Assembly (NCBI RefSeq): GCF_005049235.1
Contig: NZ_SUMD01000008.1
Location: 62,001 to 126,000, forward strand
Source of the DNA: Rhodococcus oryzae
Lineage (GTDB): Bacteria > Actinomycetota > Actinomycetes > Mycobacteriales > Mycobacteriaceae
DNA length: 64,000 nucleotides
Direction: 5' to 3'
The position numbers were made by a program, and so were the translations under genes. The notes below the pieces were generated by a model. It was not told where the DNA came from. It searched no databases and saw only the letters and a program-made list of their open reading frames with translations. Below, one piece after another: positions 17,579-25,990 of the stretch. Every line of letters starts with the position of its first letter. Position 1 is the first letter of the stretch.

Positions 17579-18537
17579 CGCGCGGGCACCGCGCTCAGCC
17601 CGACCCTCGTCGCGAACACGGCCGCCGCCGTCCGATTCGGCGAGCCGGTCTTTCGCAGGATGTTCTCGACGTGGGTCGCCACGGTGGCGGCGCCGACGCC
17701 GAGGGCGGCGGCGATCTGGGTATTCGATCGCCCGCCCGAGACGAGTACCAACACCTCCAGCTCGCGCAGGGTCAACTCGGCGGGGGCCTCGACGCCGCGG
17801 TACCGGACCAGGGTGCCCGCCCGGACCGACTCAAGGCGCACCCGGTACACCTCCCCGTCGACGATCAGGATCCGGAACTCCGCGCCGGCCGCGCACTGAT
17901 CCCGCCACGGTTCCCCCGCGCCGAGCAGACGCGGCGAGGCGCCCGTGGTGACCGGCCACGGCCGACCTGCCGCGTCCACCACGAAGGCCTCCTCGCCGGG
18001 CTCGACGCGTACCCGCCCGCCCTCTGCGCTTGCCAGCGGATCGATCGACTCCGCCAGCGTCTCCGCGAGCAGGGAGACCAGCGCGAGCGACTGGTCGTCC
18101 ACGCCCCCCTCCGCGTAGGTGCTCAGGTTCAGCATCCCCACGTACCGACCGTCCGGGGAGAACAGGCAATGACTGAGCCCGTCCCGGTAGCCGTGCACCC
18201 CGATGACATCGTCGAAGATCGCCCCATGCCTGCGGCCGGGCTCGATGTCGTGCAGCCGCAGCGGGATCCGGTGCTGCTGCAGATCGGCGAACAGGGGCAG
18301 ATCCTGCATCCGCTCGTTCAGTGTCCGGGCCGCCTCCGGCGAATAGCCGAAGCTGGCCGAGGTCAGGTGCTGCCCCCGCATCGGGTCCCAACGGGAGAGT
18401 GCCGCGTGATCGTGCGGGACCGCGGCGCGCAATGCGAACAGCAGCCGGCCCGCCTCCGAAGCCCGCGCGCCCGCGCCGACCTCCGCGCGTAGACGCACGG
18501 CGGCCCCCAGACGCTCACGCGCGGACGACGCACTCAT
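17572..18537 (-). CDS. LuxR family regulator with GAF-like sensor domain
   Basis: 321 residues from the ATG giving MSASSARERL. Residues about 25-170 look like a GAF domain (DHAALSRWDPMRGQH ... SPDGRYVGMLNLSTY). A second alpha/beta sensory segment follows, and the last 65 residues are a LuxR helix-turn-helix (LTLRELEVLVLVSGGRSNTQ ... VATHVENILRKTG). There is no receiver domain with a phospho-acceptor Asp, so a small ligand is the likely signal. Divergent from the amidase gene starting at 18662, which is a plausible target. Confidence 0.88.
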   Translation of the reverse strand: MSASSARERLGAAVRLRAEVGAGARASEAGRLLFALRAAVPHDHAALSRWDPMRGQHLTSASFGYSPEAARTLNERMQDLPLFADLQQHRIPLRLHDIEPGRRHGAIFDDVIGVHGYRDGLSHCLFSPDGRYVGMLNLSTYAEGGVDDQSLALVSLLAETLAESIDPLASAEGGRVRVEPGEEAFVVDAAGRPWPVTTGASPRLLGAGEPWRDQCAAGAEFRILIVDGEVYRVRLESVRAGTLVRYRGVEAPAELTLRELEVLVLVSGGRSNTQIAAALGVGAATVATHVENILRKTGSPNRTAAAVFATRVGLSAVPARQ

Positions 18538-18661
18538 GGCAGGAGTATGCCCCGCCCCTGGCCGTGCCCGCCGCGATTCACGCCTCCGCAAAACGACGGA
18601 GGCCGAGAGCACCGGCCCGCCCTACCGTCCGCGGAACCCGCACCACAACGAGGAGGACCGG

Positions 18662-20098
18662 ATGGACATCGGCGAATACGCGGCACAGGACGCGACGGGC
18701 CTGGCGGCCCTGATCCGCGACCGGCAGGTCAGCGCGGCAGAGGTCGCGGCGGCCGCAGGACAGGCGCTCGACAAGATCGATCCGCAGTTGTCCGCGATCG
18801 CGGGAGAGCGGTACGAGGCCCCGCTCGGCTGCGACGAGACGGGGGTCTTCGCGGGAGTTCCGTTCGCGATCAAGGACCTCATCGTGCACGCGGCGGGCGT
18901 CCCGACCCGCAGCGGCAGCAGATTGTTCGGCCCGGGTGCCGTCTATCCGTACGACACCCACCTGATGGCACGCTTCCGCCGGGCAGGCCTGGCCACGATG
19001 GCGACGACCACCTCGCCCGAGTTCGGTTTCAACGCCACCACGGAGGCGCTGGCCTACGGTGGCCCGACCCGCAATCCGTGGGATCTCACCCGCAGCGCGG
19101 GCGGCTCCAGCGGAGGTTCGGCCGCGCTGGTCGCCGCGGGGGCGCTGCCGATGGCGCACGCCAACGACGGCGGCGGGTCGATCCGGATCCCGGCAGCGGC
19201 CTGCGGGGCCGTCGGCCTCAAACCGAGCCGGGGCCGGATCACCGCGGGGCCGGACTTCGCCGATCCACTCATGGGCCTCGGCGTCGAGTTCGCGATCACC
19301 CGGAGTGTGCGCGACTGCGCAGCGCTGTTCGACGCCGTGCACGGCTCCGAGCCGGGCGACCGCTACCTCTTCCCCGCACCGGAGCGGCCCTTCGCCGAGC
19401 TGGCGCGAACCGGATCTCGGCGGCTCCGGATCGCTTTCACCACGACACCCGCCGACCCGGACCGCGAGGTGGACGCGGAGAGCGCGGCCGCGGTCCAGGT
19501 CGTCGCGCAGCAGTTGTCGGAGCTGGGCCACGAGGTGCACGAGGCGGCGCCGTCGATCGACTCCGCGGCGTTCGACCGCGCAAACCTCGACGCCTGGTGC
19601 AGTTTCCTCGGCGATGCCGTGACGGGAGCCGCGGCCCAGTTGGGCCTGACCCCCGGACGGGAACACCTCGAGGCGACCACCCTCGCATGCGTGGAGTACG
19701 GAAAGACGCTGTCCGCCTTCGACATCTACGCCGCCGAGCGGGTGTTCAACACCGTGACGCGAGAGGTCGCACAGTTCCTCACCGGGTTCGATGTTCTGCT
19801 GACACCCACGACGAGCCGACCGACCATCCCGCTCGGCCGCCTCGACGCCGACGACCCCGAACTCGACGCACGCGGCTGGTACGACCGGATTTTCGAGTAC
19901 GCCTCATTCACGGCGCTGTTCAACGCGACCGGGCACCCCGCCATCTCGCTCCCGCTCGCCCAGTCGACGCAGGGCTGGCCGATCGGCATGCAGTTCGTCG
20001 GCCGGTACGGCGACGAGGGGACGTTGCTGGCGCTTGCGGGCGACCTCGAGCGAGCGATGCCCTGGGCCGACCGGCGCCCGCCGGTATCGGTGTACTGA
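18662..20098 (+). CDS. Amidase signature family hydrolase
   Basis: 478 residues; the ATG follows gaggaggaccgg, a strong ribosome binding site. Triad: Lys71 in AIKDLIV, GGSSGGS at 147-153 and nucleophile Ser173 in [10 protein letters not shown]. The C-terminal part keeps the usual amidase helices ([20 protein letters not shown]). The substrate is unknown; it resembles indoleacetamide or general aryl-amide hydrolases as much as any. Paired divergently with a LuxR/GAF regulator, and ended by a hairpin shared with the convergent TetR gene. Confidence 0.9.
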   Translation: MDIGEYAAQDATGLAALIRDRQVSAAEVAAAAGQALDKIDPQLSAIAGERYEAPLGCDETGVFAGVPFAIKDLIVHAAGVPTRSGSRLFGPGAVYPYDTHLMARFRRAGLATMATTTSPEFGFNATTEALAYGGPTRNPWDLTRSAGGSSGGSAALVAAGALPMAHANDGGGSIRIPAAACGAVGLKPSRGRITAGPDFADPLMGLGVEFAITRSVRDCAALFDAVHGSEPGDRYLFPAPERPFAELARTGSRRLRIAFTTTPADPDREVDAESAAAVQVVAQQLSELGHEVHEAAPSIDSAAFDRANLDAWCSFLGDAVTGAAAQLGLTPGREHLEATTLACVEYGKTLSAFDIYAAERVFNTVTREVAQFLTGFDVLLTPTTSRPTIPLGRLDADDPELDARGWYDRIFEYASFTALFNATGHPAISLPLAQSTQGWPIGMQFVGRYGDEGTLLALAGDLERAMPWADRRPPVSVY

Positions 20099-20106
20099 CC
20101 GCCGCG

Positions 20107-20147
20107 CCGCGGTTGAGTGACCCCGTGAGGGGCCCGCTCAACCGCGG
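20107..20147. terminator. Hairpin between convergent amidase and TetR genes
   Basis: Outer arms of 11 bp (20107-20117 and 20137-20147, CCGCGGTTGAG) enclose an inner CCCC-gtga-GGGG stem. It starts 8 bp after the amidase stop and covers the last codons of the minus-strand tetR-type gene. Confidence 0.8.
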
Positions 20148-20785
20148 GTGGCGCTCGCGATCGCCCCGGCGAACAGCGCGGACACGGCCGTCTGAACGGC
20201 GCGCCGGTCGACCTGCTCGGGGTCCACCGCGTGCTCGAGCATCAGCCCGGAGATCAGCGCCATCAGCGTGATCGCGGTGTTGCGGGCGTCGAGGCGCCGC
20301 CCGACCCCCCAATCCGATGCCCGCTCGGCGATGAGTTCCTCGAGCTGGCCGCGCAGGTGCCGCCGCTCGCGCAGGTAGGCCTGCGCGATCTTCGGGTCCC
20401 TTGCGGCCTGCAGGCCGAACTCGAGCACGAGCAGCGCCCAGCCCGGGTCGGAGACCAGCCAGGAGCTGATCGTCTCGCCGCCGCGCCCCGCGGCGGCGGT
20501 GGGACTGAGCCCCGCGATCTCGGCGAGCACCCGGCCGGCCAGCTCGAGGGACCGCTGCGCGAACAGCTCCGCGAACAGGTCCTGCTTGGACTCGAAGTTC
20601 GAGTACACAGCGCCCTTGGTGAACCCAGCCCTGCGGGCGATGTCCGCCAGCGTGGCCGCGGCGAAGCCGTTCTCGACGAACTCCTCGGCGGCCGCGTCGA
20701 TCAGCCGTTGGCGCACCACGTCGCGTCCTGGCCGGGCGAGCGGGCCCGGCGGTGACGCAGCTCTCCCTTGACCTAGCTCATTCAC
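20138..20785 (-). CDS. TetR family transcriptional regulator
   Basis: 215 residues from the GTG giving (V)NELGQGRAAS; the frame extends 12 codons further upstream, but that would run through the operator dyad. The N-terminal helix-turn-helix is typical (RLIDAAAEEFVENGFAAATLADIARRAGFTKGAVYSNFESKQDLF, about 25-70). The C-terminal ligand domain is TetR_C-like. It is divergent from an exporter-like membrane protein gene, and a long dyad overlaps the start region, so it probably represses itself and that gene. Confidence 0.92.
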   Translation of the reverse strand: MNELGQGRAASPPGPLARPGRDVVRQRLIDAAAEEFVENGFAAATLADIARRAGFTKGAVYSNFESKQDLFAELFAQRSLELAGRVLAEIAGLSPTAAAGRGGETISSWLVSDPGWALLVLEFGLQAARDPKIAQAYLRERRHLRGQLEELIAERASDWGVGRRLDARNTAITLMALISGLMLEHAVDPEQVDRRAVQTAVSALFAGAIASATRG

Positions 20786-20816
20786 GATACCTACGGTATT
20801 CAATACCGAGAGTATC
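20786..20816. promoter_or_regulatory. 31-bp double dyad operator between tetR and the divergent membrane protein
   Basis: The sequence is symmetric about base 20801. Inner arms are CGGTATT (20794-20800) and AATACCG (20802-20808); outer arms are GATAC (20786-20790) and GTATC (20812-20816); three non-palindromic bases separate each inner and outer arm. It abuts the tetR GTG start. The size and nested symmetry fit binding by two TetR dimers or one extended dimer, but binding is inferred. Confidence 0.8.
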
Positions 20817-20847
20817 GGCAAGGATGCGCCGCGAGAGCAAGGAAGCC

Positions 20848-21891
20848 ATGACGACCACCACCACCGAACCGCACCGGTCCACCAGCCCGACCGACCGCTA
20901 CAGCCCGCGGCAGATCATGGTCGCGGTGGTCCTGGGCGTGCTGCTGCTGCAGCTCGGCTTCATCACCAGCTACGTGGCGGCGTTCCACCAGCCGACCCCG
21001 CGCGACATCCCGATCGCGGTGGTCACCGAGTCCGGACTGCCCGACGGCATCGGCCAGCAGGTCACCGACGAGCTCAACGGCATCGACGGCCACCCGGTCG
21101 AGGCGCGCACGGCGGCGAACACCTACGAGGCGCGCTCGATGATCCGGGACCGCGAGATCATGGGCGCCTACGTCATCAGCCCCACCGGTACCGACACCCT
21201 CATCACCGCCAACGCCGCGGGCAGCTCGGCCGCGACCGCGCTCGAGGGCATCTTCACCAAGGTCGACACCGTCAAGCACCGCACGTTCGTCGTCCGCGAC
21301 GAGGTGCCGGTGGCGGTGCACGACAACCGTGGCCTGTCCGGCTTCTACCTCTCGCTCGGCTGGGTGGTCGGCGGCTACCTGCTCGCCGCCGCCATCGGAC
21401 TACTCATCGGCGCACCGCGCACCCTGCGGGAGGCGGGCAAACACATCGCGATCATGGCCGGATACGCCGCGGTCTCGGGGTTCCTCGGCGCGCTCATCAC
21501 CACGCACCTGCTCGGCACCTTCACCGGCCACCTGCTGCCGCTCTCGCTGCTGGGCGCGGGCGTGGTCTTCGCGACGGGGATCTTCACCATGGGGCTGCGG
21601 GCGGCCGTCGGAATCCTGGCGGTGCCGCTGGCGATCCTGATCTTCGTCGTGCTCGGGAACCCGAGCGCAGGAGGCGCTTTCGGTTCCAACGTGCTGCCGG
21701 GCTTCTACGCCGCCATCGGGCGCTGGATCACCCCAGGGGCAGGCACCGAGGGCGTGCGTTCGATCGTCTACTTCCAGGGCACCGGAGTCGGCCAGCCGAT
21801 CGTCACGCTCGCCATCTACACCGTGGTGGGGGTCGCGCTCATGCTCGGCTTCGCCGCCAGGAACACCAGGCGCGCACCCGTGACGGCGTGA
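20848..21891 (+). CDS. Exporter-like membrane protein, DUF3533/YhgE-Pip type
   Basis: 347 residues; aaggaagcc before the ATG supports this start. Topology: one N-terminal membrane helix (about 25-47), a 130-residue extracytoplasmic domain (PTPRDIPIAVVTESGLPDGI onward), then five or six membrane helices ending near residue 340. This is the layout of ABC-2-like Pip/YhgE and DUF3533 proteins, which carry no ATPase of their own. A role in export, or in envelope stress under the divergent TetR, is an inference from context. Confidence 0.75.
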   Translation: MTTTTTEPHRSTSPTDRYSPRQIMVAVVLGVLLLQLGFITSYVAAFHQPTPRDIPIAVVTESGLPDGIGQQVTDELNGIDGHPVEARTAANTYEARSMIRDREIMGAYVISPTGTDTLITANAAGSSAATALEGIFTKVDTVKHRTFVVRDEVPVAVHDNRGLSGFYLSLGWVVGGYLLAAAIGLLIGAPRTLREAGKHIAIMAGYAAVSGFLGALITTHLLGTFTGHLLPLSLLGAGVVFATGIFTMGLRAAVGILAVPLAILIFVVLGNPSAGGAFGSNVLPGFYAAIGRWITPGAGTEGVRSIVYFQGTGVGQPIVTLAIYTVVGVALMLGFAARNTRRAPVTA

Positions 21892-21952
21892 GCGCTGCGA
21901 CACGTCGGCCCGGATGCCGTGCGCGGCCGCCGTGCCGGTCCTACTGTGGGGC

Positions 21953-22426
21953 ATGGCCAGGCTCCTGCACCCGAACGCCGCCCACGTCGCGCGCGTCCTG
22001 ATCTCCCGTGGCCATCACGGCGTGGTGGTCACCCAGGACGAGTCGACCCACACCGCGGAGGCAGCCGCCGCCGCGCTGGGGGTCGACGTCGGCGCGATCA
22101 CGAAATCACTGGTGTTCCTGCTCGACGACGACCCGATCTTGCTGCTGGTCTCCGGCGCCCACAGGGTCGACATCGAGCACACCGGCAAACGACTCGAGGG
22201 CACCCTGACCCGGGCACCCGCCGACACCGTCCGAGAGGTGACGGGCCAGCCGATCGGCGGCGTCGCCCCGGTGGGGCACCCGACGAATCTGCCCACGTAC
22301 GTGGACGCGGCGCTCGCGCAGTACCCCGAACTGTGGGCGGCGGCCGGCCATCCCGCGACCGTGTTCCGCACCACCTTCTCCGAACTGCTCCGCATCACGG
22401 CAGGGCTGGCCATCGACGTCGACTGA
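21953..22426 (+). CDS. YbaK/EbsC-type aminoacyl-tRNA deacylase
   Basis: 157 residues starting MARLLHPNAA. The YbaK/ProX editing domain is recognised by HTAEAAAAALGVDVGAITKSLVFL, with the conserved Lys of ITKSLVF, and by the glycine-rich GQPIGGVAPVGH. Such proteins hydrolyse mischarged tRNAs such as Cys-tRNA(Pro) or Ala-tRNA(Pro). An upstream in-frame ATG at 21914 would add 13 residues without a ribosome binding site. It ends just before the cysteine leader peptide unit, an interesting coincidence if it edits Cys-tRNA(Pro). Confidence 0.85.
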   Translation: MARLLHPNAAHVARVLISRGHHGVVVTQDESTHTAEAAAAALGVDVGAITKSLVFLLDDDPILLLVSGAHRVDIEHTGKRLEGTLTRAPADTVREVTGQPIGGVAPVGHPTNLPTYVDAALAQYPELWAAAGHPATVFRTTFSELLRITAGLAIDVD

Positions 22427-22435
22427 CCCGGGTCT

Positions 22436-22441
22436 TATAGT
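22436..22441 (+). promoter_or_regulatory. Probable -10 element for the leader peptide/flavin reductase transcript
   Basis: TATAGT lies 27 bp before the leader peptide GTG, just after the preceding gene's stop. No convincing -35 was found, which is common for actinobacterial promoters. Confidence 0.45.
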
Positions 22442-22467
22442 GGGCGAAACAGATCCCTGGAGGCGAA

Positions 22468-22539
22468 GTGACTGACGGAGTGTGGAGCCGACGACACGTC
22501 GACCTGTGCCGCACCTCCGCGAGCCGGTGTCCGCGCTGA
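22468..22539 (+). CDS. Cysteine-containing leader peptide (23 residues)
   Basis: Short GTG-initiated frame with GGAGG four bases upstream. It contains the block RRHVDLCR (residues 8-15) and a second Cys near the end (SRCPR). RRHVDL followed by C, V or G and R is the hallmark of the putative leader peptides found in many actinobacteria ahead of sulfur-metabolism genes. Ribosome stalling at Cys codons under low charged tRNA-Cys could change folding of the downstream hairpin. It is followed after 12 bases by a perfect stem-loop and then the flavin reductase gene. The sequence and motif are seen; cysteine-responsive control is inferred from the family and from known mycobacterial cysteine attenuators. 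Confidence 0.82.
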   Translation: MTDGVWSRRHVDLCRTSASRCPR

Positions 22540-22551
22540 TCCGACTCGTCG

Positions 22552-22572
22552 GCACGCACTCGTAGTGCGTGC
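22552..22572 (+). promoter_or_regulatory. Stem-loop between leader peptide and flavin reductase (attenuator candidate)
   Basis: Perfect 9-bp stem GCACGCACT/AGTGCGTGC with a CGT loop, followed by cttctc. It lies between the leader stop (22539) and the reductase start (22604), where a terminator or a ribosome-site-masking hairpin of an attenuator is expected. Confidence 0.7.
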
Positions 22573-22603
22573 TTCTCACGCAGCCGAAGATCCGGAGAAT
22601 CCG

Positions 22604-23155
22604 TTGTCACAGCCACTCGAGAACCTGCCCAACGCGGCCACCCCCGAGGACCCGATCGGCATCACCGCCGACCAGTACCGGGCGGCGATGCGCCGCTACC
22701 CGGCGGGCGTCACCATCGTCACGCTCGACGCCGGGGCGGGCCCGGTCGGCTTCACCGCCACCTCCTTCGCGTCGATCTCGCTGGACCCGCCGCTGGTCTC
22801 GTTCAACATCGCGCACAACTCCTCGAGCATCAAGGCGCTGCACGCAGCGGACTCGCTGGTGATCCACCTGCTCGGCGAACACCAGCAGCACCTCGCCCAG
22901 CGCTTCTCGCGCAGCGCCGACCAGCGCTTCGCGGACGAATCGCTGTGGAAGCGCCTCGAGACCGGCGAGCCGGTGCTGCACGGCACACCGATCTGGTTGC
23001 GCACCACCGTCCACCAGCTCATCCCGATCGGCGACCACACGCTGGTGATCGGGCTGGTCACGCGCGTGCACGACGAGGATGACGCGGAGGCAGCAGCCGC
23101 TCCCCTGCTGTACCACGACGGCCGGTACTTCCGCCCGACCCCGCTCGGCGAATGA
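22604..23155 (+). CDS. Flavin reductase family protein (FMN-binding split barrel)
   Basis: 183 residues if the TTG start with GGAGA six bases upstream is used; an in-frame GTG at 22565 has no ribosome binding site and would overlap the hairpin. The fold is that of HpaC/SsuE-like split-barrel reductases: [19 protein letters not shown], the FMN-binding [20 protein letters not shown], then [11 protein letters not shown]. Such enzymes supply reduced FMN to two-component monooxygenases, including those that desulfonate organosulfur compounds. The cysteine leader upstream points to sulfur scavenging. No partner monooxygenase is adjacent except the compact luciferase-like gene at 23880. Confidence 0.87.
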   Translation: MSQPLENLPNAATPEDPIGITADQYRAAMRRYPAGVTIVTLDAGAGPVGFTATSFASISLDPPLVSFNIAHNSSSIKALHAADSLVIHLLGEHQQHLAQRFSRSADQRFADESLWKRLETGEPVLHGTPIWLRTTVHQLIPIGDHTLVIGLVTRVHDEDDAEAAAAPLLYHDGRYFRPTPLGE

Positions 23156-23276
23156 TCCCGGCGGCGAACATCACCATGCCCACCTCCGCCATCCACTCCC
23201 CCGTTCGAAGTGAGTGTCGCAGCTGTCGTTGACCACGACCGTCGCACACCAACACAATCGAAACTGGGAGTTACCC

Positions 23277-23813
23277 ATGGTTGATTCCGCACTGGGACAG
23301 CGGGATTCGAATCCCGACCTGATCCTCACCCTGCAGTTCAGCAACACCGGATCCACCGACCGGCAGCAGCTGGTCGCCCTCGCGAACGCCCTCCGCGCGA
23401 CCGCGCAGGAGCTCCTCCCCGGCGTCAGCACCCGGGCCCGGATGGACACCGCGCCTGCGCCTGCCGCCGCACCCCCGAAGCCGACGGCCACCGACGCTCC
23501 GCTGGTCATCGACCTCCCCGCCCGGCAGGTGTTCACCCGCGGGGAGCCGATCTCGTTGAGCCACACCGAGTTCGAGATCCTCTCCCACCTGGCCCGGCGG
23601 CCGCGGGTGGTGGTCTCCAGGCGTCGACTGCTCGAGCTGAGCGGCACCCTCGGCGAGCGGGAACGGGCGGGGCGCAGCGTGGACGTCCACGTCTCCCGGG
23701 TCCGGATGAAGCTCGGGCGTTACGGCTGGCTGGTGTCCACCGTCCGCGGCACGGGCTACCGCTTCGATCCCGATCCCCGGGTCCGCATCATCACCGAGAC
23801 CGTGGCGGCCTGA
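23277..23813 (+). CDS. Stand-alone OmpR/PhoB-type winged-helix DNA-binding protein
   Basis: 178 residues; gggag before the ATG favours MVDSALGQRD as the start. The N-terminal 75 residues (DLILTLQFSNTGSTDRQQLV) are not a receiver domain: there is no phosphorylatable Asp pocket. An Ala/Pro linker leads to the effector domain at about 85-170, with ISLSHTEFEILSHLARRP, SVDVHVSRVRMKLG and VRGTGYRF being classic Trans_reg_C motifs. The signal is unknown. It sits between the cysteine-leader gene and the SAM-riboswitch operon, so it may regulate sulfur genes (inference). Confidence 0.82.
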   Translation: MVDSALGQRDSNPDLILTLQFSNTGSTDRQQLVALANALRATAQELLPGVSTRARMDTAPAPAAAPPKPTATDAPLVIDLPARQVFTRGEPISLSHTEFEILSHLARRPRVVVSRRRLLELSGTLGERERAGRSVDVHVSRVRMKLGRYGWLVSTVRGTGYRFDPDPRVRIITETVAA

Positions 23814-23822
23814 CCGACCACA

Positions 23823-23869
23823 ACGGCGGGAGCCATCGACCGGTGCGACCGGTCGATGGCTCCCGCCGT
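23823..23869. terminator. Perfect 21-bp bidirectional hairpin
   Basis: Arms 23823-23843 and 23849-23869 are perfectly complementary with a TGCGA loop. It lies between the convergent winged-helix gene (ends 23813) and the compact luciferase-like gene (ends 23880). Confidence 0.9.
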
Positions 23870-23879
23870 CGGATACCAG

Positions 23880-24515
23880 CTATGACGCGAGAATGCTTCT
23901 GCCGGAGGTCAACCCGAACTGCCCGAGCACCTCGCCGAGCGCCGCCGATGGGCGGGTGAGGCCGCGCTCGTGCAGCAGTGGCAGCACGTCGTCCACCACG
24001 CGGTCGAGCACGCGGGGCAGGACCAGCGGCAGCAGGGTCACCCCGTCGGCGACCCCCGCCGCGCGGATGTCGGCGATGAGCCCGGCCAGACCCGATGCCG
24101 TCCCGACGTAGGAGATCGAATCGGGTACCCGGACACCCCGTAGCCCACCGTCGATCAGGGCCAGTTCCCTTCGCGCGGAACGTGAATCATCGCCGAGGAG
24201 TACCTCGACATCGAGCAGCACGGTGACCGAGTCCGGGTCCCGGCCATCAGCCGCGGCCTCCGCCCGGATCCGGTCACGCTGCTGCTGCGCCCCGCGGAGG
24301 TCGTGTGCTCGGATGCGGACGACGGTGCCGGGAACCGCGGCCAGGTCGAGCTGCGAGTCGGGGTCCGCGGGTGCGGTCAGATCCACCCAGTAGTCGGTGA
24401 GCCCGAGCGGGATCCGGAAGTCGGTGTGCGCCGCGGACGCCGGGTGGTGACCGGCGCCGGACAATTCGACCGCGACGTGCAGCGGCCGGGTACGGAAAGA
24501 CGAATCGGTGGACAT
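23880..24515 (-). CDS. Compact luciferase-like (LLM) flavin oxidoreductase-related protein
   Basis: 211 residues from the ATG after gaggagaccc. The N-terminus (RPLHVAVELSGAGHHPAS) resembles the first strand of NtaA/SnaA-type flavin monooxygenases. The C-terminal half matches their end: AAADGRDPDSVTVLLDVEVLLGDD, then VGTASGLAGLIADIRAAGVADG, then VLDRVVDDVLPLLHERGL. Family members run about 350-450 residues, so roughly the central half of the TIM barrel is missing. The frame is intact and codon use is normal, so it looks like a real shortened protein rather than a fresh pseudogene. It is second in the SAM-IV riboswitch operon. Confidence 0.68.
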   Translation of the reverse strand: MSTDSSFRTRPLHVAVELSGAGHHPASAAHTDFRIPLGLTDYWVDLTAPADPDSQLDLAAVPGTVVRIRAHDLRGAQQQRDRIRAEAAADGRDPDSVTVLLDVEVLLGDDSRSARRELALIDGGLRGVRVPDSISYVGTASGLAGLIADIRAAGVADGVTLLPLVLPRVLDRVVDDVLPLLHERGLTRPSAALGEVLGQFGLTSGRSILAS

Positions 24516-24663
24516 GGGTCTCCTCGGGAGATGCGTGCGAGCTGATGAGCCGGGGACGAGCTCAGCCCAGACACATGCCCGACGCGGTACGGCAGAGATC
24601 CACATGCCGACGGCACCACCGGGCGTCAGTCGCCACGGTCGTCAGGGGTGCCATGGCGCGAGT

Positions 24664-25944
24664 TTACCCGGCAACGCCGGCCGCGGGGCGGCCACCGTCC
24701 ACCAGTTCCCGCAGCGCCGCGACCAGCCGGTCCACGTCGGCGGCGTGGCTGCCCAGCCCGAGGCTCGCCCGGACCGCACCGTCCGGCCTGCCCAGCCGGG
24801 CCAGCAGCGGGTGCGCGCAGAACCGGCCGTCGCGCACGCCGATGCCGTGCTGGTCCGAGAGGTAGCTCGCCACCTCGCGGGGCGCGAATCCGTCGACGGC
24901 AAAGGTGACGATGCCGACCGAATCCGGCGAGTCGGACCAGATCCGGAGCAGCTCGACGCCGTCGATGCCGCGCAGCCCGTCGACCAACCGAGCGCACAGG
25001 GCACGTTCGTGCCGCTCGGACGCCTCCGCGTCGAGCCCGGCCAACGCCGTGCAGGCCGCGGCCAGCGCCGCGACGCCGAGCACGTTGGGGGTACCCGCCT
25101 CGTGCCGCTGCGGGGCCTGCGCCCAGTCGACACCCTCCGTCGAGACGTCGCGGGTGGCGCCGCCGCCGACCAGGTACGGCTCGGCGGCGTCCAGCCAGTC
25201 CCGCCTGCCGATGAGCGCGCCCGCCCCGAACGGCGCGTACAGCTTGTGACCGGAGAAGACCAGGTAGTCGACGCCGAGCGCGGCGATGTCCACCCGCCGG
25301 TGCGGCAGCAACTGCGCGCCGTCGACGAGAATCCGCGCCCCGCAGGCGTGCGCGACCTCGGCGAGCCGGGCGATCGGCAGCACCTCGCCGGTGACGTTGG
25401 AGGCACCGGTGACGGCCAGCAGCGCGGCCGGCCTGCTGCACAGTTCGGCGACGATCCGCTCCACCGTCTCGGCGACGGTGTCCGCAGACCGGACGACCCG
25501 CACTCCATTCTTCTTCCAGGGCAACAGATTTGCGTGGTGCTCGATGTCGAGGACGACGGTCTCGCCTGGCACGCAGCCGGCCAGCAGGTTCAGCGAGTCG
25601 GTGGTGTTCCTGGTGAACACCACCACGTCGTCCGCCCGGGCCCCGACGAACCCGGCGACCACGTCGCGGGCCCCCTCGTAGCTGGCGGTGGACACCTGCG
25701 AGGCGTACCCGGCGCCCCGGTGCACGCTGGCGTAGTAGGGCAGCAGCTCCTGCACCCGCGCGGTGACCTGAGCCAACGCCGGCGCGCTTGCCGCGTAGTC
25801 GAAGTTCGCGTAGGTGCAGGTCCCACCTGCGGACAGCGGGACGGTCAGGTCGGCCCCGGAGACCTCGGCGAACGGCCGGTCGGCGGCGCAGCGCTCGTCG
25901 GCGCGAACGGCGGTGGCGGTGGCGGCGGTGAGAACAGCAGTCAT
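24664..25944 (-). CDS. Class V PLP-dependent aminotransferase, cysteine desulfurase-like
   Basis: 426 residues from the ATG giving MTAVLTAATAT. The fold type I PLP motifs are clear: FDYAASAPAL at the start, FTRNTTDSLNLL, DIEHHANLLPW, the PLP-binding Lys in VFSGHKLYAPFG, and a Cys in the SufS-like position (RDGRFCAHPLL). It may take sulfur from cysteine or act on another sulfur amino acid. The SAM-IV riboswitch directly upstream implies expression is shut off when S-adenosylmethionine is plentiful, placing it in methionine/cysteine metabolism rather than in Fe-S assembly; no suf genes are nearby. The compact luciferase-like gene follows 148 bp downstream. Confidence 0.9.
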   Translation of the reverse strand: MTAVLTAATATAVRADERCAADRPFAEVSGADLTVPLSAGGTCTYANFDYAASAPALAQVTARVQELLPYYASVHRGAGYASQVSTASYEGARDVVAGFVGARADDVVVFTRNTTDSLNLLAGCVPGETVVLDIEHHANLLPWKKNGVRVVRSADTVAETVERIVAELCSRPAALLAVTGASNVTGEVLPIARLAEVAHACGARILVDGAQLLPHRRVDIAALGVDYLVFSGHKLYAPFGAGALIGRRDWLDAAEPYLVGGGATRDVSTEGVDWAQAPQRHEAGTPNVLGVAALAAACTALAGLDAEASERHERALCARLVDGLRGIDGVELLRIWSDSPDSVGIVTFAVDGFAPREVASYLSDQHGIGVRDGRFCAHPLLARLGRPDGAVRASLGLGSHAADVDRLVAALRELVDGGRPAAGVAG

Positions 25945-25990
25945 CAGACATCCCTCGGTTTCAGGGACCCGTGTGCTTGTGGAAGACAAC

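Noticed and set aside
24516-24663. A second leader peptide in the gap between the desulfurase-like and luciferase-like genes
   Set aside because: The open frame there runs straight into the downstream gene without a stop and has neither the RRHVDL motif nor a ribosome site.
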